Notes: a model not told the origin generated them from the letters alone. 64,000 bases of DNA from Telmatospirillum sp. J64-1 (GCF_006980715.1 NZ_SBHN01000020.1:1-64000), one strand, 5' to 3'; positions 17,259 through 27,776 are shown, numbered from the stretch's first letter. Numbers and translations are program-made.

Positions 17259-18056
17259 ATGACCCCTCTTGAACTCATCGTACTGGCAATCGTCCAGGGC
17301 GTTACCGAATTCCTTCCCATCAGTTCTTCCGGCCATCTCATTCTCATTCCCGCCATCAACGGCAGCGTCGACCAGGGACTGGAACTGGACGTCGCCGTCC
17401 ATATCGGCAGCCTGGCCGCCGTGGTCCTGTATTTCTGGCGGGACAGCTGGCATATGGCGCGCGGTGCCGTGCGCTTCCTCGGCGGCCACCGTGACGAGGG
17501 TGCGCGCCTTGCATGGCTGGTGATCCTTGCCACCCTGCCCGTCATCCTCGCCGGGCTGGCCTACAAGGTCGTCATCGGCGACGGCCTGCGCAGCGTTGCC
17601 GTGGTTGCCTGGGCGACCCTGTTCTTCGGGATATTGCTTTATGTCGCCGACCGCATCGGCCGCACCGAGTTGGCGGTCGAAGGCATGCGCATGCGCCATG
17701 CCTGGGTGATCGGCTTCGCCCAGATCCTGGCCCTCATCCCCGGCACAAGCCGTTCGGGCGTGACCATGACCGCCGCCCGCTTCCTGGGCTTCGACCGTAC
17801 CCAGGCGGCGCGCTTCTCGATGCTGCTTTCCATCCCGACCACGGCGGCCGCCGGGACCTTGATGGGCTATGAGATCTGGAATTCGCGCGATGTGGCCTTG
17901 CAACTGGATGCCGCCCTGGCCGCGGTCTTCGCCTTCATCTCGGCCTATATCGCCCTGGCCCTGATGATGGCCTGGCTGAAGCGCTTCAGCATGACGCCCT
18001 TCGTGGTCTACCGCCTGATCCTGGGCGTGGCGCTGCTGGTTTGGGCCTATGCGTAA
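17259..18056 (+). CDS. uppP: Undecaprenyl-diphosphatase
   Basis: The 265-residue BacA/UppP integral membrane phosphatase recycles undecaprenyl pyrophosphate for peptidoglycan and O-antigen synthesis. The signatures EFLPISSSGHLIL near the N-terminus and PGTSRSGVTMTAARFLG in the middle supply the catalytic Glu, His, Ser and Arg. About eight membrane spans are evident. GGAG precedes the ATG. A strong terminator follows, so it is a single-gene unit. Confidence 0.96.
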   Translation: MTPLELIVLAIVQGVTEFLPISSSGHLILIPAINGSVDQGLELDVAVHIGSLAAVVLYFWRDSWHMARGAVRFLGGHRDEGARLAWLVILATLPVILAGLAYKVVIGDGLRSVAVVAWATLFFGILLYVADRIGRTELAVEGMRMRHAWVIGFAQILALIPGTSRSGVTMTAARFLGFDRTQAARFSMLLSIPTTAAAGTLMGYEIWNSRDVALQLDAALAAVFAFISAYIALALMMAWLKRFSMTPFVVYRLILGVALLVWAYA

Positions 18057-18068
18057 GTAAGAACTGAA

Positions 18069-18097
18069 GAAGGGGCCCGCGGGCCCCTTCCCTTTTT
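18069..18097 (+). terminator. Intrinsic terminator after uppP
   Basis: GAAGGGGCCC and GGGCCCCTTC form a 10-bp GC-rich stem with a 2-nt gap, followed by CCTTTTT. This is the clearest intrinsic terminator of the window's first third. Confidence 0.92.
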
Positions 18098-18107
18098 GCA
18101 CCCCGGC

Positions 18108-18638
18108 TCAGCGTTCATGCTCGGGCAGGTTCGCCACCTGATCCTCGGTCATGCCGATCACCACCTGATCCCCGCCTTCGGGGACCGTCACCAATTGCCA
18201 GTCGACTGCCACCTGCGTGGCGCCGAGGCCCAGGAAGCCACCGCGATCGACCAGCACGGCTTCCACATTGCCGTCCGGGCCGACCAGCACGTCGGCGACT
18301 TGGCCGAGTTGCACGCCATCGCTACCCACCGCCTCGCGGCCGATCAATTCCTGCGCATCGGGAGAAAGCTGACCGGCTTGGCCGGCAGGCGGCCCTTCCC
18401 CGGGCGGCGGCTCCACGGCCGGCGGCTGCTGGTCGGAGGAACGCTGCTGGGTGATCGCCTGCTCCTGGGTCTCCTGCGGGGAATCGCGCATCTGCCGTTC
18501 GCGGGCCTCGTCTGCCGATTGTCCCGGATCCTCGATCGTCTGGGGGCCTCGCTCCACGGTCGTTCCCTGGGCGGCGGCAAGCCCGCTCCAGGCAACGCTG
18601 GCGGCCAGCACGGTACTGGCGAGCAGGGAGAATCGCAT
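18108..18638 (-). CDS. Exported PRC-barrel domain protein
   Basis: A 176-residue protein with a signal peptide (MRFSLLASTVLAAS..., cleavage after LAAAQ), a Gln/Pro/Glu-rich disordered middle (about 30-95) and a C-terminal PRC-barrel domain (from about 100: LIGREAVGSDGVQLGQVADVLV). PRC-barrels bind diverse partners; periplasmic forms are common and mostly uncharacterised. The start was set by AGGAGG directly upstream and by the signal peptide; a longer frame is not supported. It faces uppP across a terminator. Confidence 0.85.
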   Translation of the reverse strand: MRFSLLASTVLAASVAWSGLAAAQGTTVERGPQTIEDPGQSADEARERQMRDSPQETQEQAITQQRSSDQQPPAVEPPPGEGPPAGQAGQLSPDAQELIGREAVGSDGVQLGQVADVLVGPDGNVEAVLVDRGGFLGLGATQVAVDWQLVTVPEGGDQVVIGMTEDQVANLPEHER

Positions 18639-18906
18639 GACTGTTCCTCCTGTCGGGAAATCCTCTCCTTTCTGAACGCCCGGCGCCCCGGTTGGGTTCC
18701 CATCCCCGCCTTTCGGCTGAGGCGCCCGGGGAAAGGGAAACAAGCTTTCCAAGACTCGCCCATGCGTGGAACAACCAAGCAGGGCACAGGGGAAATGGAG
18801 ATCGTTCCTTGCGTTCTTCGCCCCGAACCTTTGGCCGCATTGTGCGCGAAATCGAGTCTCCCCACTGTCTTATTAAAACGACAGAAATACACTGGGAGGA
18901 TGTGCG

Positions 18907-21900
18907 ATGACCGTAGCAGCCGCGATATCCCTCGACGACAAATACGTGGTGGCACAGGGGCGGGTCTTCATGACCGGCATCCAGGCCCTGGTCCGCCTGC
19001 CCATGCTGCAGCACCAGCGGGACATCGCGGCGGGACTGAATACCGCAGGCTTCATCTCGGGCTATCGCGGTTCGCCCCTGGGCGGACTGGACAAGGAAAT
19101 CGTCAAGGCGCAGCGCTTCCTGGAAGCCGAGAAGATCCGCTTCGTCTCCGGCCTGAACGAGGACTTGGCCGCCACCCATGTCTGGGGCACTCAGCAAGTA
19201 GGGCTGTGGCCCGGCGCCCTGCATGACGGCGTCTTCGCCCTATGGTACGGCAAGGGCCCCGGAGTGGACCGCAGCGGCGACGTATTCAAGCACGGTAATT
19301 ACGCCGGCACCTCGCCCCATGGCGGCGTGCTGCTTCTGGCCGGCGACGACCATGGCGCCCGCTCCTCGACCTTGCCCCATCAGAGCGAATATTCCTGGAT
19401 GGATGCGCAGATCCCGGTGCTCAATCCTTCCGGCGTCCAGGAAATCCTGGATTACGGCCTGATCGGCTGGGCCCTGTCGCGCTATTCCGGCTGCTGGGTC
19501 GCCATGAAGACCATTTCCGAAACGGTGGAAAGCTCGGGCACCGTCCAGATCGACCCGTTCCGCCTGACCCTGGTCGAGCCTGACGATTTCGTGATGCCGC
19601 CCGGCGGCCTGCATATCCGCTGGCCCGACCGCCCGATGGAGCAGGAATTGCGCCTGATGCGGCACAAGCTCTATGCTGCCCTGGCCTTCGCGCGGGCCAA
19701 CCGCATCGACCGGGTAGTCATCGACAGCCCGCGCCCGCGCCTCGGCATCGTCACCACCGGCAAGGCCTATCTGGATGTGCGCCAGGCCCTGGACGACCTG
19801 GGCCTCGACGAGGCCCATGCCGCCGAGATCGGCCTGCGGGTCTACAAGGTCGGCATGTCCTGGCCGCTGGAACGCGAGGGTATCCGCCATTTCGCCGAAG
19901 GGCTGGAAGAGATCCTGGTGGTCGAGGAGAAACGCGCGGTCATCGAGAACCAGCTCAAGGAACAGCTCTACAACTGGCGCGAGGATGTGCGCCCGCGCGT
20001 GATCGGCAAGTTCGACGAAAAAGGCGAATGGATTCTTCCCTCCGCCGGGGAACTCACCCCCGCCCGTATCGCCCGCGTGCTCGCCGCGCGCATCGCCCGC
20101 TTCCACAGTTCCGACCGCATCAGGCAGCGTCTGGACTGGCTGGATGCCAAGGAAAAGGCGCTGGCGAACATCCCCGCCTCGGTACAGCGCCTGCCCTGGT
20201 ACTGCGCCGGCTGCCCGCACAACACCTCGACCGTCGTGCCGGAGGGATCGCGCGCCGGGGCCGGGATCGGCTGCCATTACATGGCGATCTGGATGAACCG
20301 CCATACCGAAACGGTGACCCAGATGGGCGGCGAAGGCGCATCCTGGATCGGCCAAGCCCCCTTCACCGAAACCCGGCACGTCTTCCAGAATCTCGGCGAC
20401 GGCACCTATTACCATTCCGGCAGCCTCGCCATCCGGGCCGCCATCGCCGCCAAGGTCAACATCACCTACAAGATCCTGTTCAACGACGCCGTGGCGATGA
20501 CCGGCGGGCAACATCTGGAAGAACCGCTGACCGTGCCCAACATCGCCCGGCAGGTTTACGACGAAGGCGTGCGGACCATTCTCGTCGTCACGGACGAGCC
20601 CGACAAATATCCCCTCGGCGCCGCCTTCCCGCCCGGCACCCGCATCCATCACCGTGACGAGCTGGAACGGCTGCAACTGGAATTGCGCGATGTTCCCGGC
20701 GTTTCGGTGCTGATCTACGACCAGACCTGCGCGGCGGAGAAGCGGCGGCGGCGCAAGCGCGGCCAGATGCCCGACCCGGACAAGCGCGTCTTCATCAACG
20801 AATTGGTCTGCGAGGGCTGCGGCGATTGCGGTGCCAAGTCCAATTGCGTCGCCGTCGCCCCCGTCGAAACCGAATTCGGCCGCAAGCGGGTCATCGACCA
20901 ATCGGCCTGCAACAAGGACTTTTCCTGCCTGAAGGGCTTCTGCCCCAGCTTCGTCACCGTCCATGGCGGCAAGCCGCGCCGTCACGAAGCCCTGGGCGCG
21001 GGCAAGGCACGGTGCTTCGATGACCTGCCGGAACCGGTCCTGCCTTCCGCCGCCGAACCCTATGGCATCGTCATCACCGGCATCGGCGGCACCGGCGTCG
21101 TGACCATCGGCGCCCTGCTGGGCATGGCCGCGCATATCGAGGGCAAAGGCAGTTCGGTACTGGACATGACCGGGCTGGCCCAGAAGAACGGCGCGGTCAT
21201 CAGCCATCTGCGCATCGCCGACGATCCCGAAGCCATCCATGCCGTGCGCATCGTCGCGGGCGGCGCCAACCTGCTGCTGGGCGGAGACATGGTGGTGGCC
21301 GGCAGCTTCGACGCCCTGGCCAAGACGCGCACGGATTTCTCGCGCGCCGTCATCAATGCCCATGAGACCGCCACGGCCGATTTCACCCAGACCCCGGACC
21401 TGGCCTTTCCCACCCGCAAGATCCGCAGCGCCATCACTGAAGCCGTGGGCGAAGAAGCGGTGGATTTCATCGACGCCACCCGCCTTGCCTCCGCGCTGAT
21501 GGGCGATTCCATCGCCACCAATCTCTTCCTGGTCGGCTATGCCTGGCAGAAGGGGCTGATCCCGCTGGCCGAGGCCTCCATCCTGCGGGCCATCGAACTG
21601 AACAACACGGCCATCGAGTTCAACCGCCAGGCCTTCCTCTGGGGCCGCCGCGCCGCCCATGATCCGGCAGCCGTCGAAGCGATCGCCCTGCCGGCCGACT
21701 CCCTGCCCGAGGACCAACGCCTGTCGCAGAGCCTGGACGAGGTCATTGCCCGCCGCGAGGCTTTCCTGGTCGAATACCAGAACGAAGCCTGGGCTGCCCG
21801 CTACCGTAAGCTGGTGAACCATGCCCGCGAAACCGAGCAGCACCGCACGCCGGGGATGGAAGGCCTGACCGACGCCGTGGCACGCTCGGCCTTCAAGCTG

Positions 21901-22392
21901 ATGTCCTACAAGGACGAATACGAAGTCGCCCGCCTCTATGCCGGGGACAGCTTCCGCAAGGCCCTGTCCGAGCAGTTCGAGGACGGCTGGAGCAAGCTGG
22001 AATTCCACCTAGCCCCGCCCGCCTTCTCGCGCCGCGATCCCCATACCGGCCTGCCGGTGAAATCCAGCTTCGGCCCTTGGATGATGAAGGCCTTCGGCCT
22101 GCTGGCGAAGATGAAGTCCTTACGCGGCACCGCCTTCGACCCCTTCGGTCGCAGCGAGGAGCGGCGCATGGAACGCCGCCTGATCGGCGAATATGAAGAG
22201 GTGGTGGCGGAATTGCTGGCCGGGCTGTCCCCCGAGAACCATGCGCTGGCGGTGGAAATCGCCGCCCTGCCCCAGACGATGCGCGGCTTCGGCCATGTCA
22301 AGCAGGCCAATGTGGAAAAAGCCAAGGCCCGCGAAGCCGAGCTTCTCGCCCGGTTCCGCACGCCCGTTCCCCGGCTTGACGCGGCACAATGA
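18907..22392 (+). CDS. Fused indolepyruvate/2-oxoacid:ferredoxin oxidoreductase
   Basis: A 1161-residue single-chain 2-oxoacid:ferredoxin oxidoreductase. The N-terminal third is the pyrimidine-binding (alpha-type) region with NTAGFISGYRGSPLGG. The central TPP-binding region includes PWYCAGCPHN (C433 region). A cysteine-rich CEGCGDCGAKSNC begins near residue 636 and further cysteines follow (CNKDFSCLKGFCP). The last third is a gamma-type domain with GIGGTGVVTIGALLG. It oxidatively decarboxylates arylpyruvates or branched 2-oxoacids, coupled to ferredoxin, in amino acid breakdown. Substrate is inferred from the family. GGGAGG precedes the ATG. It is transcribed alone. Confidence 0.92.
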   Translation: MTVAAAISLDDKYVVAQGRVFMTGIQALVRLPMLQHQRDIAAGLNTAGFISGYRGSPLGGLDKEIVKAQRFLEAEKIRFVSGLNEDLAATHVWGTQQVGLWPGALHDGVFALWYGKGPGVDRSGDVFKHGNYAGTSPHGGVLLLAGDDHGARSSTLPHQSEYSWMDAQIPVLNPSGVQEILDYGLIGWALSRYSGCWVAMKTISETVESSGTVQIDPFRLTLVEPDDFVMPPGGLHIRWPDRPMEQELRLMRHKLYAALAFARANRIDRVVIDSPRPRLGIVTTGKAYLDVRQALDDLGLDEAHAAEIGLRVYKVGMSWPLEREGIRHFAEGLEEILVVEEKRAVIENQLKEQLYNWREDVRPRVIGKFDEKGEWILPSAGELTPARIARVLAARIARFHSSDRIRQRLDWLDAKEKALANIPASVQRLPWYCAGCPHNTSTVVPEGSRAGAGIGCHYMAIWMNRHTETVTQMGGEGASWIGQAPFTETRHVFQNLGDGTYYHSGSLAIRAAIAAKVNITYKILFNDAVAMTGGQHLEEPLTVPNIARQVYDEGVRTILVVTDEPDKYPLGAAFPPGTRIHHRDELERLQLELRDVPGVSVLIYDQTCAAEKRRRRKRGQMPDPDKRVFINELVCEGCGDCGAKSNCVAVAPVETEFGRKRVIDQSACNKDFSCLKGFCPSFVTVHGGKPRRHEALGAGKARCFDDLPEPVLPSAAEPYGIVITGIGGTGVVTIGALLGMAAHIEGKGSSVLDMTGLAQKNGAVISHLRIADDPEAIHAVRIVAGGANLLLGGDMVVAGSFDALAKTRTDFSRAVINAHETATADFTQTPDLAFPTRKIRSAITEAVGEEAVDFIDATRLASALMGDSIATNLFLVGYAWQKGLIPLAEASILRAIELNNTAIEFNRQAFLWGRRAAHDPAAVEAIALPADSLPEDQRLSQSLDEVIARREAFLVEYQNEAWAARYRKLVNHARETEQHRTPGMEGLTDAVARSAFKLMSYKDEYEVARLYAGDSFRKALSEQFEDGWSKLEFHLAPPAFSRRDPHTGLPVKSSFGPWMMKAFGLLAKMKSLRGTAFDPFGRSEERRMERRLIGEYEEVVAELLAGLSPENHALAVEIAALPQTMRGFGHVKQANVEKAKAREAELLARFRTPVPRLDAAQ

Positions 22393-22539
22393 AACTTTAG
22401 GGATACTCAACTTTATAGGGTATTCACCCGTAGAGTGATCTAAAGTTTTTTTCTACTATCCCCTTGCGCTTTTTCTATAAGCGGCAAGAATACAGCGCAT
22501 AATAAGCGCCTTTCAGGGCGCAGTTCTTAGGGGGATATT

Positions 22540-24225
22540 GTGCATATCAATGACATGCGAATCTCGTCCAAGTTGTGGACAAATATTGCCATTGCTGCAG
22601 TCGCACTGGTCACGGTGGTCGCCACCGCCCTGTTCCTGCTGCGTTCGGACCTGCTGCATGACCGCGAGCTCAAGACGCGCCATCTGGTGGAAACGGCGGT
22701 TTCGCTGCTGGGGCATTACCACGCCCTCGCCTCTTCCGGACAGATGAGCCAGGAAGAAGCCCAGGCGGCGGCTTTGCAGGCGCTCCAAGCCCTGCGCTAT
22801 GAAGGCAACGAGTATTTCTGGGTCCAGTCCACCAGCAACAAGATGCTGATGCATCCCTTTACCCCGGCGCTGGTGGGCAAGGATCTGTCGGACATGCAGG
22901 ATAAGCGCGGCAATTACTTCTTCCGCGAATTCGTGTCCATCGTGCGGGAAAAAGGCCAGGGCTTCGTCTTCTATTACTGGCCCAAGCCCAATGTGACCGA
23001 ACCCGTGCGCAAACTGTCCTATGTCCAGGGCTTTCCCGCCTGGGGCTGGATCGTCGGTACCGGCATCTATATCGACGATGTCGATGCCATCTTCTTCAGC
23101 CGCCTGATCAGCTTCGGCGGCGGTGTCGCCGCCCTGCTGCTGCTGGTTCTGGGCACGTCCCTGGCGATCAGTCGCAGCATCACCCGCCCCCTGGCCCGCC
23201 TCACCGGCGACATGACCCGCCTGTCCCAGGGCGACCACGGCATCGCGATCACCGACAGCGACCGTAAGGACGAAATCGGCGGTCTCGCCCGCGCGCTGGC
23301 GGTGTTCAAGACCAATGCCATCGAACGATCCCGCATCGCCGCCGAACAGGCCGCCGAGAACGAACGGAAACTGGCCCGCCAGCAACGCATGGAAGAGCTG
23401 GCCCGGAAGTTCGACAGCGGAGTAAGCGCCCTGCTGCAATCGGTCAGCGTTTCAGTCCGCCACCTGCACGAAGCCTCGGAAAGCATGACCTCCGGCGCCC
23501 GCGGCACCAGCGAACGCAGCGCCGCCGTGGCCGCCGCCGCCGAACAGGCCTCCAGCAATGTGCAGACCGTCGCCGCCGCCGCCGAGGAATTGTCGTCCTC
23601 GGTGCGGGAAATCTCGCGTCAGGTGATCGAGTCCAGCAGCATCGCCAATCAAGCCGCCCAACAGGCCGAACGCACCAATGCCAAGGTGCAAAGCTTGGCC
23701 AGTGCCGCGCAGAAGATCGGCGAAGTGGTCAATCTGATCACCGACATCGCCAGCCAGACCAATCTGCTGGCGCTGAACGCCACGATCGAGGCGGCCCGTG
23801 CGGGCGAGGCCGGAAAGGGCTTCGCGGTGGTCGCCAACGAGGTGAAATCGCTGGCGAACCAGACCGGCAAGGCGACGGAAGAAATCGCCCGCCAGATCCA
23901 GTCGGTGCAGGAGGAAACAGCCGAAGCCGTGCATGCCATCGGCGATATCGCCAAGATCATCCGCCAGATCAACGAGATCGCCTCCTCCATCGCCTCGGCG
24001 GTCGAGGAACAAGGCGCGGCCACCCAGGAAATCGCCCGCAACGTCCAGCAGGCGGCCGCCGGAACCGACGAGGTTTCCAGCAACATCATCGGCGTCTCGC
24101 AAGCCGCCAGTGAAACCGGTCAATCGGCGCAGCTCGTCTACGACTCCGCAGACGAGCTGATGAAGAACGCCGATTCCCTGCGCGGAGAAGTCGAACACTT
24201 CCTGCGCGACATCAAGACGGCGTGA
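22540..24225 (+). CDS. Methyl-accepting chemotaxis protein with Cache domain
   Basis: A 561-residue chemoreceptor. TM1 covers about 14-34 and a periplasmic single Cache domain about 35-190 ([33 protein letters not shown]). TM2 is about 190-212 and HAMP about 213-265. The signalling domain carries the hairpin tip sequence [17 protein letters not shown]. Single-Cache-2 receptors often sense small carboxylates; the ligand is not readable here. The GTG start follows TAGGGGG. No C-terminal CheR-docking pentapeptide is seen. It is not near other che genes. Confidence 0.93.
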   Translation: MHINDMRISSKLWTNIAIAAVALVTVVATALFLLRSDLLHDRELKTRHLVETAVSLLGHYHALASSGQMSQEEAQAAALQALQALRYEGNEYFWVQSTSNKMLMHPFTPALVGKDLSDMQDKRGNYFFREFVSIVREKGQGFVFYYWPKPNVTEPVRKLSYVQGFPAWGWIVGTGIYIDDVDAIFFSRLISFGGGVAALLLLVLGTSLAISRSITRPLARLTGDMTRLSQGDHGIAITDSDRKDEIGGLARALAVFKTNAIERSRIAAEQAAENERKLARQQRMEELARKFDSGVSALLQSVSVSVRHLHEASESMTSGARGTSERSAAVAAAAEQASSNVQTVAAAAEELSSSVREISRQVIESSSIANQAAQQAERTNAKVQSLASAAQKIGEVVNLITDIASQTNLLALNATIEAARAGEAGKGFAVVANEVKSLANQTGKATEEIARQIQSVQEETAEAVHAIGDIAKIIRQINEIASSIASAVEEQGAATQEIARNVQQAAAGTDEVSSNIIGVSQAASETGQSAQLVYDSADELMKNADSLRGEVEHFLRDIKTA

Positions 24226-24240
24226 ACTTTTGAGGGAAAG

Positions 24241-24287
24241 GGGTGCAGGGCGCCGCCCTGCACCCGCCAGGAGCCTGAGGCTCCTGG
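24241..24287. terminator. Tandem strong hairpins between chemoreceptor and acetyltransferase genes
   Basis: GGGTGCAGGGC/GCCCTGCACCC (11-bp arms, 24241-24265) and CCAGGAGCC/GGCTCCTGG (9-bp arms, 24267-24287) stand back to back in a convergent gap. No T-run; likely a bidirectional transcript end. A partial family A repeat follows at 24311-24333. Confidence 0.65.
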
Positions 24288-24310
24288 ACCTCAGGGATGT
24301 TCCAGAGCGC

Positions 24311-24333
24311 GGCTCACAGGGCCGTCTCGAAGA
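24311..24333. repeat. Dispersed repeat family A, partial copy
   Basis: GGCTCACAGGGCCGTCTCGA retains the core and right side of the family A element but has lost the TGAGGAG side. Confidence 0.55.
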
Positions 24334-24359
24334 GTAAGCGGACCCCAGGCTGGAGCCCC

Positions 24360-24992
24360 CTATTCCCGCGCCGCCGCCCTCAAGGCATTCAGGTCTGCAC
24401 CGGCAATCGCTTGCAGATTCCGGGTGATCTTGGCCGCGTCCCAGTTCCACCAGGCGATGGACTGCAATTCGGCCACCACCTCTTCCGGAAAACGGCGGCG
24501 GACTTCGCGGGCAGGATTCCCGGCGACCACGGCATAGGGCGCGACATCGGCGGTCACGACGGCCTTGGCGGCGATGATGGCGCCGTCCCCGACCGTGACA
24601 CCGGGCAGGATCGTGGCCTCGCGCCCGATCCAGACATCATTGCCGATGACGGTGTCGCCCTTATAGGGGAAATCCGGTTCCAGCCCCTCCCATCCCTGGC
24701 CGAAGATCAGGAAGGGATAGGTCGAGAAGCCCGAGACGGCATGGCTGCCGCCATTCATGATGAAGCTGGCCCCGGTGGCGATGGCGCAGAACCGGCCAAT
24801 GATCAGCCGGTCGCCGATGAAATCGTAATGATAGAGGACGTTTTCGTCCTGGAAGCGTTCCGGCCCTGCCGGATCATCGTAATAGCTATAATCGCCGACG
24901 ATGATGTTGGGCCGGGTGATGAAGGCCTTCAGGAACCCGACCCGGGGAAACCCCTTCATGGGATGGGGGTCGTTCGGATCGGGGCCGTTCAT
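24360..24992 (-). CDS. CatB/Vat-like xenobiotic acetyltransferase
   Basis: A 210-residue left-handed beta-helix acetyltransferase resembling type B chloramphenicol and streptogramin A acetyltransferases. The hexapeptide region runs from about residue 60 to 165. The probable catalytic histidine is in [15 protein letters not shown], and [18 protein letters not shown] and [13 protein letters not shown] are typical. These enzymes acetylate hydroxyl groups with acetyl-CoA; chromosomal homologues are often not resistance genes, so substrate is open. It starts 1 nt after the stop of the gamma-carbonic anhydrase gene and is probably co-transcribed with it. Confidence 0.88.
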   Translation of the reverse strand: MNGPDPNDPHPMKGFPRVGFLKAFITRPNIIVGDYSYYDDPAGPERFQDENVLYHYDFIGDRLIIGRFCAIATGASFIMNGGSHAVSGFSTYPFLIFGQGWEGLEPDFPYKGDTVIGNDVWIGREATILPGVTVGDGAIIAAKAVVTADVAPYAVVAGNPAREVRRRFPEEVVAELQSIAWWNWDAAKITRNLQAIAGADLNALRAAARE

Positions 24993-24993
24993 C

Positions 24994-25524
24994 CTACCGC
25001 CCCCGCGCTTCTCGCAGATATTGCGCCGCCAGTTCGCAATAATTGTCCGCCGAGACGGGGAAGAAATCCAGTTCCGCCTGGGTCAGCGGACGCATGGGGC
25101 GGGCCGGGCTGCCGCCCCACAACTCACCTTTCTTGACCCGCTTGCCCGGCGTGACCAGGGCCCCGGCGGCGACCATGGCGCCGCTTTCGACCACCACGCC
25201 GTCCATCACCGTGGCCCCCATGCCGATGAAGCAGCCGTCTTCCAGCACGCAGCCGTGAAGAATGGCGCCATGGCCGACGGTGATGTCGGAACCGATATAG
25301 GTTGGATACTTTTCCCGGGTGACGTGAACGACCGTATGGTCCTGGATATTGGTCCGCTCGCCGATGCGGATCTTGTTGACGTCACCGCGCACCGTGCAGC
25401 CGAACCAGATCGAGCTTCCCGCGCCCACATGCACGTCGCCGATGACGGCGGCATTGGGCGCGATGAAGGCTTCCGGATGCAAAGTGGGGGTCACGCCCCC
25501 GAAGGGCAGGATCAGGGCGCTCAC
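24994..25524 (-). CDS. Gamma-carbonic anhydrase family protein
   Basis: A 176-residue left-handed beta-helix protein of the gamma-CA/YrdA/PaaY family. Zinc-ligand histidines are seen in DHTVVHVT and [12 protein letters not shown], and [17 protein letters not shown] is the family core. Members hydrate CO2 or are structural parts of complex I. The GTG start follows GGAGG at 6 nt; the longer frame lacks homology. The SbtAB bicarbonate genes lie 8 kb away, which makes a carbon-related role possible but not shown. Confidence 0.9.
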   Translation of the reverse strand: MSALILPFGGVTPTLHPEAFIAPNAAVIGDVHVGAGSSIWFGCTVRGDVNKIRIGERTNIQDHTVVHVTREKYPTYIGSDITVGHGAILHGCVLEDGCFIGMGATVMDGVVVESGAMVAAGALVTPGKRVKKGELWGGSPARPMRPLTQAELDFFPVSADNYCELAAQYLREARGR

Positions 25525-25556
25525 GTCATTCCTCCAATGGCTGTATTTCGTCCTTT

Positions 25557-26603
25557 TTACGGGAAGAGAGGTTGCTGTTCCAGGGCAGCGGTTTCCTTCA
25601 GGCCGAACATCAGATTGAAGTTCTGGATCGCTTGGCCCGAGGCCCCCTTCACCAGATTGTCGATGACCGAGCACAGGATGGCACGGCCCGGCAGGCGGTC
25701 GGCGAAGACGCCCATCAGGCAGTGGTTCGACCCGTAGACATGCCGCGTCGCAGGCACCACGCCTTCCGGCACCACCCGCACGAAGGGCTCGCCTTCATAG
25801 GTCTGCATCAGGTGCTGGCGCAGATCGTCGACCGAAACATCCTTGGCGAGGCGCACATAGATGGTGGACAGGATGCCGCGGTTCATCGGCATCAGATGCG
25901 GCGTGAAGGCCACCTGCACCGGACGGCCCGCCGCCTGGGACAGGCCCTGTTCGATCTCGGGCATGTGGCGGTGGCTGCCGATGCCATAGGCATGGATGCC
26001 GGTCGAGACCTCGGTATAGAGATTGGCTTCCTTGGCCCCGCGCCCGGCGCCCGAGACCGAGGATTTGGCGTCGATGATGATCTCGTCGGCCTCGATCAGG
26101 CCGGCCTGGATCAGGGGCATCAGCGGCAATTGGGCCGAGGTCGGATAGCAGCCCGGATTGGCCACCAGCCGCGCGCTCTTGACCGCCTCGCGGGCCAGTT
26201 CGGTCAGGCCGTAGACCGCCTGCTTCTGCAAGTCCGGCGCCTTGTGCTCGTGGCCGTACCATTGAGCATAAGTGCCGGTATCGGAGAGGCGGAAATCGGC
26301 CGACAGGTCCACCACCTTCAGATGGCCGGGCAGGCCCGCGATCACTTCTTGCGTCGTGCCATGGGGCAGCGCGCAGAAAATCGCGTCGAGCTGGCTGAAA
26401 TCCACGTCGTCGATGGCCACCAGGTTGGGCAGGTCCTGCCCGGCCAGATGCGGGAACACCGAGGCCATGGTCTGGCCCGCCTTGCGGTCGGCCGTCAGCG
26501 CCACCATGCGTGCCGTCGGATGCAACGCCAGCAGGCGCACCAGTTCCGCACCCGTGTAACCGCTGGCGCCCAGAATGCCGACCCGGATCTCGTTGTCGTT
26601 CAT
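25557..26603 (-). CDS. argC: N-acetyl-gamma-glutamyl-phosphate reductase
   Basis: A 348-residue NADPH-dependent reductase of arginine synthesis (third step). The N-terminal Rossmann motif GILGASGYTGAELVRLL, the catalytic cysteine in VANPGCYPTSAQLPL and the downstream SVSGAGRGAKEANLY block are intact. The ATG starting MNDNEIRVG was preferred over a 13-residue longer frame. It lies about 30 bp upstream of the gamma-CA gene on the same strand, so the three genes may share a transcript. Confidence 0.96.
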   Translation of the reverse strand: MNDNEIRVGILGASGYTGAELVRLLALHPTARMVALTADRKAGQTMASVFPHLAGQDLPNLVAIDDVDFSQLDAIFCALPHGTTQEVIAGLPGHLKVVDLSADFRLSDTGTYAQWYGHEHKAPDLQKQAVYGLTELAREAVKSARLVANPGCYPTSAQLPLMPLIQAGLIEADEIIIDAKSSVSGAGRGAKEANLYTEVSTGIHAYGIGSHRHMPEIEQGLSQAAGRPVQVAFTPHLMPMNRGILSTIYVRLAKDVSVDDLRQHLMQTYEGEPFVRVVPEGVVPATRHVYGSNHCLMGVFADRLPGRAILCSVIDNLVKGASGQAIQNFNLMFGLKETAALEQQPLFP

Positions 26604-26717
26604 GCCTTTACCCTTTGCCGAGGCAGGAAATTCGAGCGGCAAAGCTACGCCTCGGAACCGCGCCGGTCAACGGCGAGAGCCAAGAATAAAAAGAGGTGGC
26701 AAATGCTGCCCGCAAAT

Positions 26718-26750
26718 GAAAAAAGGCCCGCCTCTTCCGGGGCGGGCCTT
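26718..26750 (-). terminator. Intrinsic terminator after rplM-rpsI
   Basis: On the minus strand AAGGCCCGCC pairs with GGCGGGCCTT and is followed by a T-run (a-tract 26718-26724 on plus). Confidence 0.9.
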
Positions 26751-26775
26751 CTTCCGATCCAAGACCGGAAACGAC

Positions 26776-27246
26776 TTAGCGCTTCGAGAACTGGAAGGAG
26801 CGGCGGGCCTTGGCCTTACCGTACTTCTTACGCTCGACGACGCGCGGGTCGCGGGTCAGGAAGCCGCTGGCCTTCAGCGAGGAACGCAGGGCCGGCTCGT
26901 AGAAGCTGAGCGCGCGGCTGATGCCGTGACGCACGGCGCCGGCCTGGCCCGACAGGCCGCCACCGGTGACCGAGCAGACCACGTCGAACTGCTGCACGCG
27001 GCCAGCGACCTGGAAGGGCTGGTTGATCAGCATGCGCAGCACGGGACGGGCGAAGTAGTTCTCGACATCGCGGCCGTTGACGGTGATGCGCCCCGAACCG
27101 GGCTTGACCCACACGCGGGCGATGGCGTTCTTGCGCTTGCCGGTGGCGTAGGAACGGCCCTGGGCGTCGATCTTGGGCTCGCGGGCCGGAGCGGCCTCGG
27201 TCGAGACGGCCTTCAGATCAGCAAGGCTCTTGAGATCGTCAGCCAT
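26776..27246 (-). CDS. rpsI: 30S ribosomal protein S9
   Basis: The 156-residue S9 has an N-terminal extension of about 28 residues, common in Alphaproteobacteria. The core begins [18 protein letters not shown], with [19 protein letters not shown] and the basic C-terminal tail ending FQFSKR, whose final Arg contacts P-site tRNA. It follows rplM by 2 bp, the universal L13-S9 pair. Confidence 0.98.
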   Translation of the reverse strand: MADDLKSLADLKAVSTEAAPAREPKIDAQGRSYATGKRKNAIARVWVKPGSGRITVNGRDVENYFARPVLRMLINQPFQVAGRVQQFDVVCSVTGGGLSGQAGAVRHGISRALSFYEPALRSSLKASGFLTRDPRVVERKKYGKAKARRSFQFSKR

Positions 27247-27248
27247 GC

Positions 27249-27713
27249 TTACGCGCTCCTCTTATTCTTCGGATTCATCGCGGCGACGTCCAGCACCTCG
27301 GGGGCCTGGGCTTCATGCGGATGAGCGGCGCCGGCATAGACGCGCAGGTTCTTCATCTGCGCGCGGCCCAGCGGACCACGGGTGATCATGCGCTCGACGG
27401 CCTTGATGATCACGCGCTCGGGGAAGCGGCCCGACAGCAGCTGGCCCATGGTGCGGTCCTTGATGCCGCCCGGATGGCCGGTATGCCAGTAGAAGCGCTT
27501 GTCCGCCAGCTTGTTGCCGGTCAGACGCACCTTGTCGGCATTGATCACGATGACGTTGTCGCCGCAATCCATGTGCGGGGTGAAGGTGGTCTTGTGCTTG
27601 CCACGCAGACGCATCGCGATGATGCTGGCGAGGCGGCCCAGGACGACGCCGTCCGCGTCGATCAAGATCCACTTCTTTTCGATATCGGACGGTTTGGCGG
27701 AATAGGTCTTCAT
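27249..27713 (-). CDS. rplM: 50S ribosomal protein L13
   Basis: The 154-residue L13, an early assembly protein of the large subunit. [32 protein letters not shown] and [14 protein letters not shown] are diagnostic. The ATG beginning MKTYSAKPS was chosen; upstream codons are not conserved. It is first in the rplM-rpsI operon with a near-consensus promoter about 65-90 bp upstream. Confidence 0.98.
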   Translation of the reverse strand: MKTYSAKPSDIEKKWILIDADGVVLGRLASIIAMRLRGKHKTTFTPHMDCGDNVIVINADKVRLTGNKLADKRFYWHTGHPGGIKDRTMGQLLSGRFPERVIIKAVERMITRGPLGRAQMKNLRVYAGAAHPHEAQAPEVLDVAAMNPKNKRSA

Positions 27714-27776
27714 GACATCCACTGCATAACCGGGGTTTCCAGGCGAGGCCAAAAGCCCCGTCTCATTGAGGCGCGG

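Noticed and set aside
22441-22467. Flagellar sigma28 promoter before the chemoreceptor gene (TAAAGTTT present)
   Set aside because: The matching GCCGATAA element is missing at the required distance (CCCCTTGC instead).
24360-24992. Calling the CatB/Vat-like protein an antibiotic-resistance gene
   Set aside because: The gene is embedded with argC and a gamma-carbonic anhydrase and has the composition of its neighbours. Chromosomal homologues often have other substrates.
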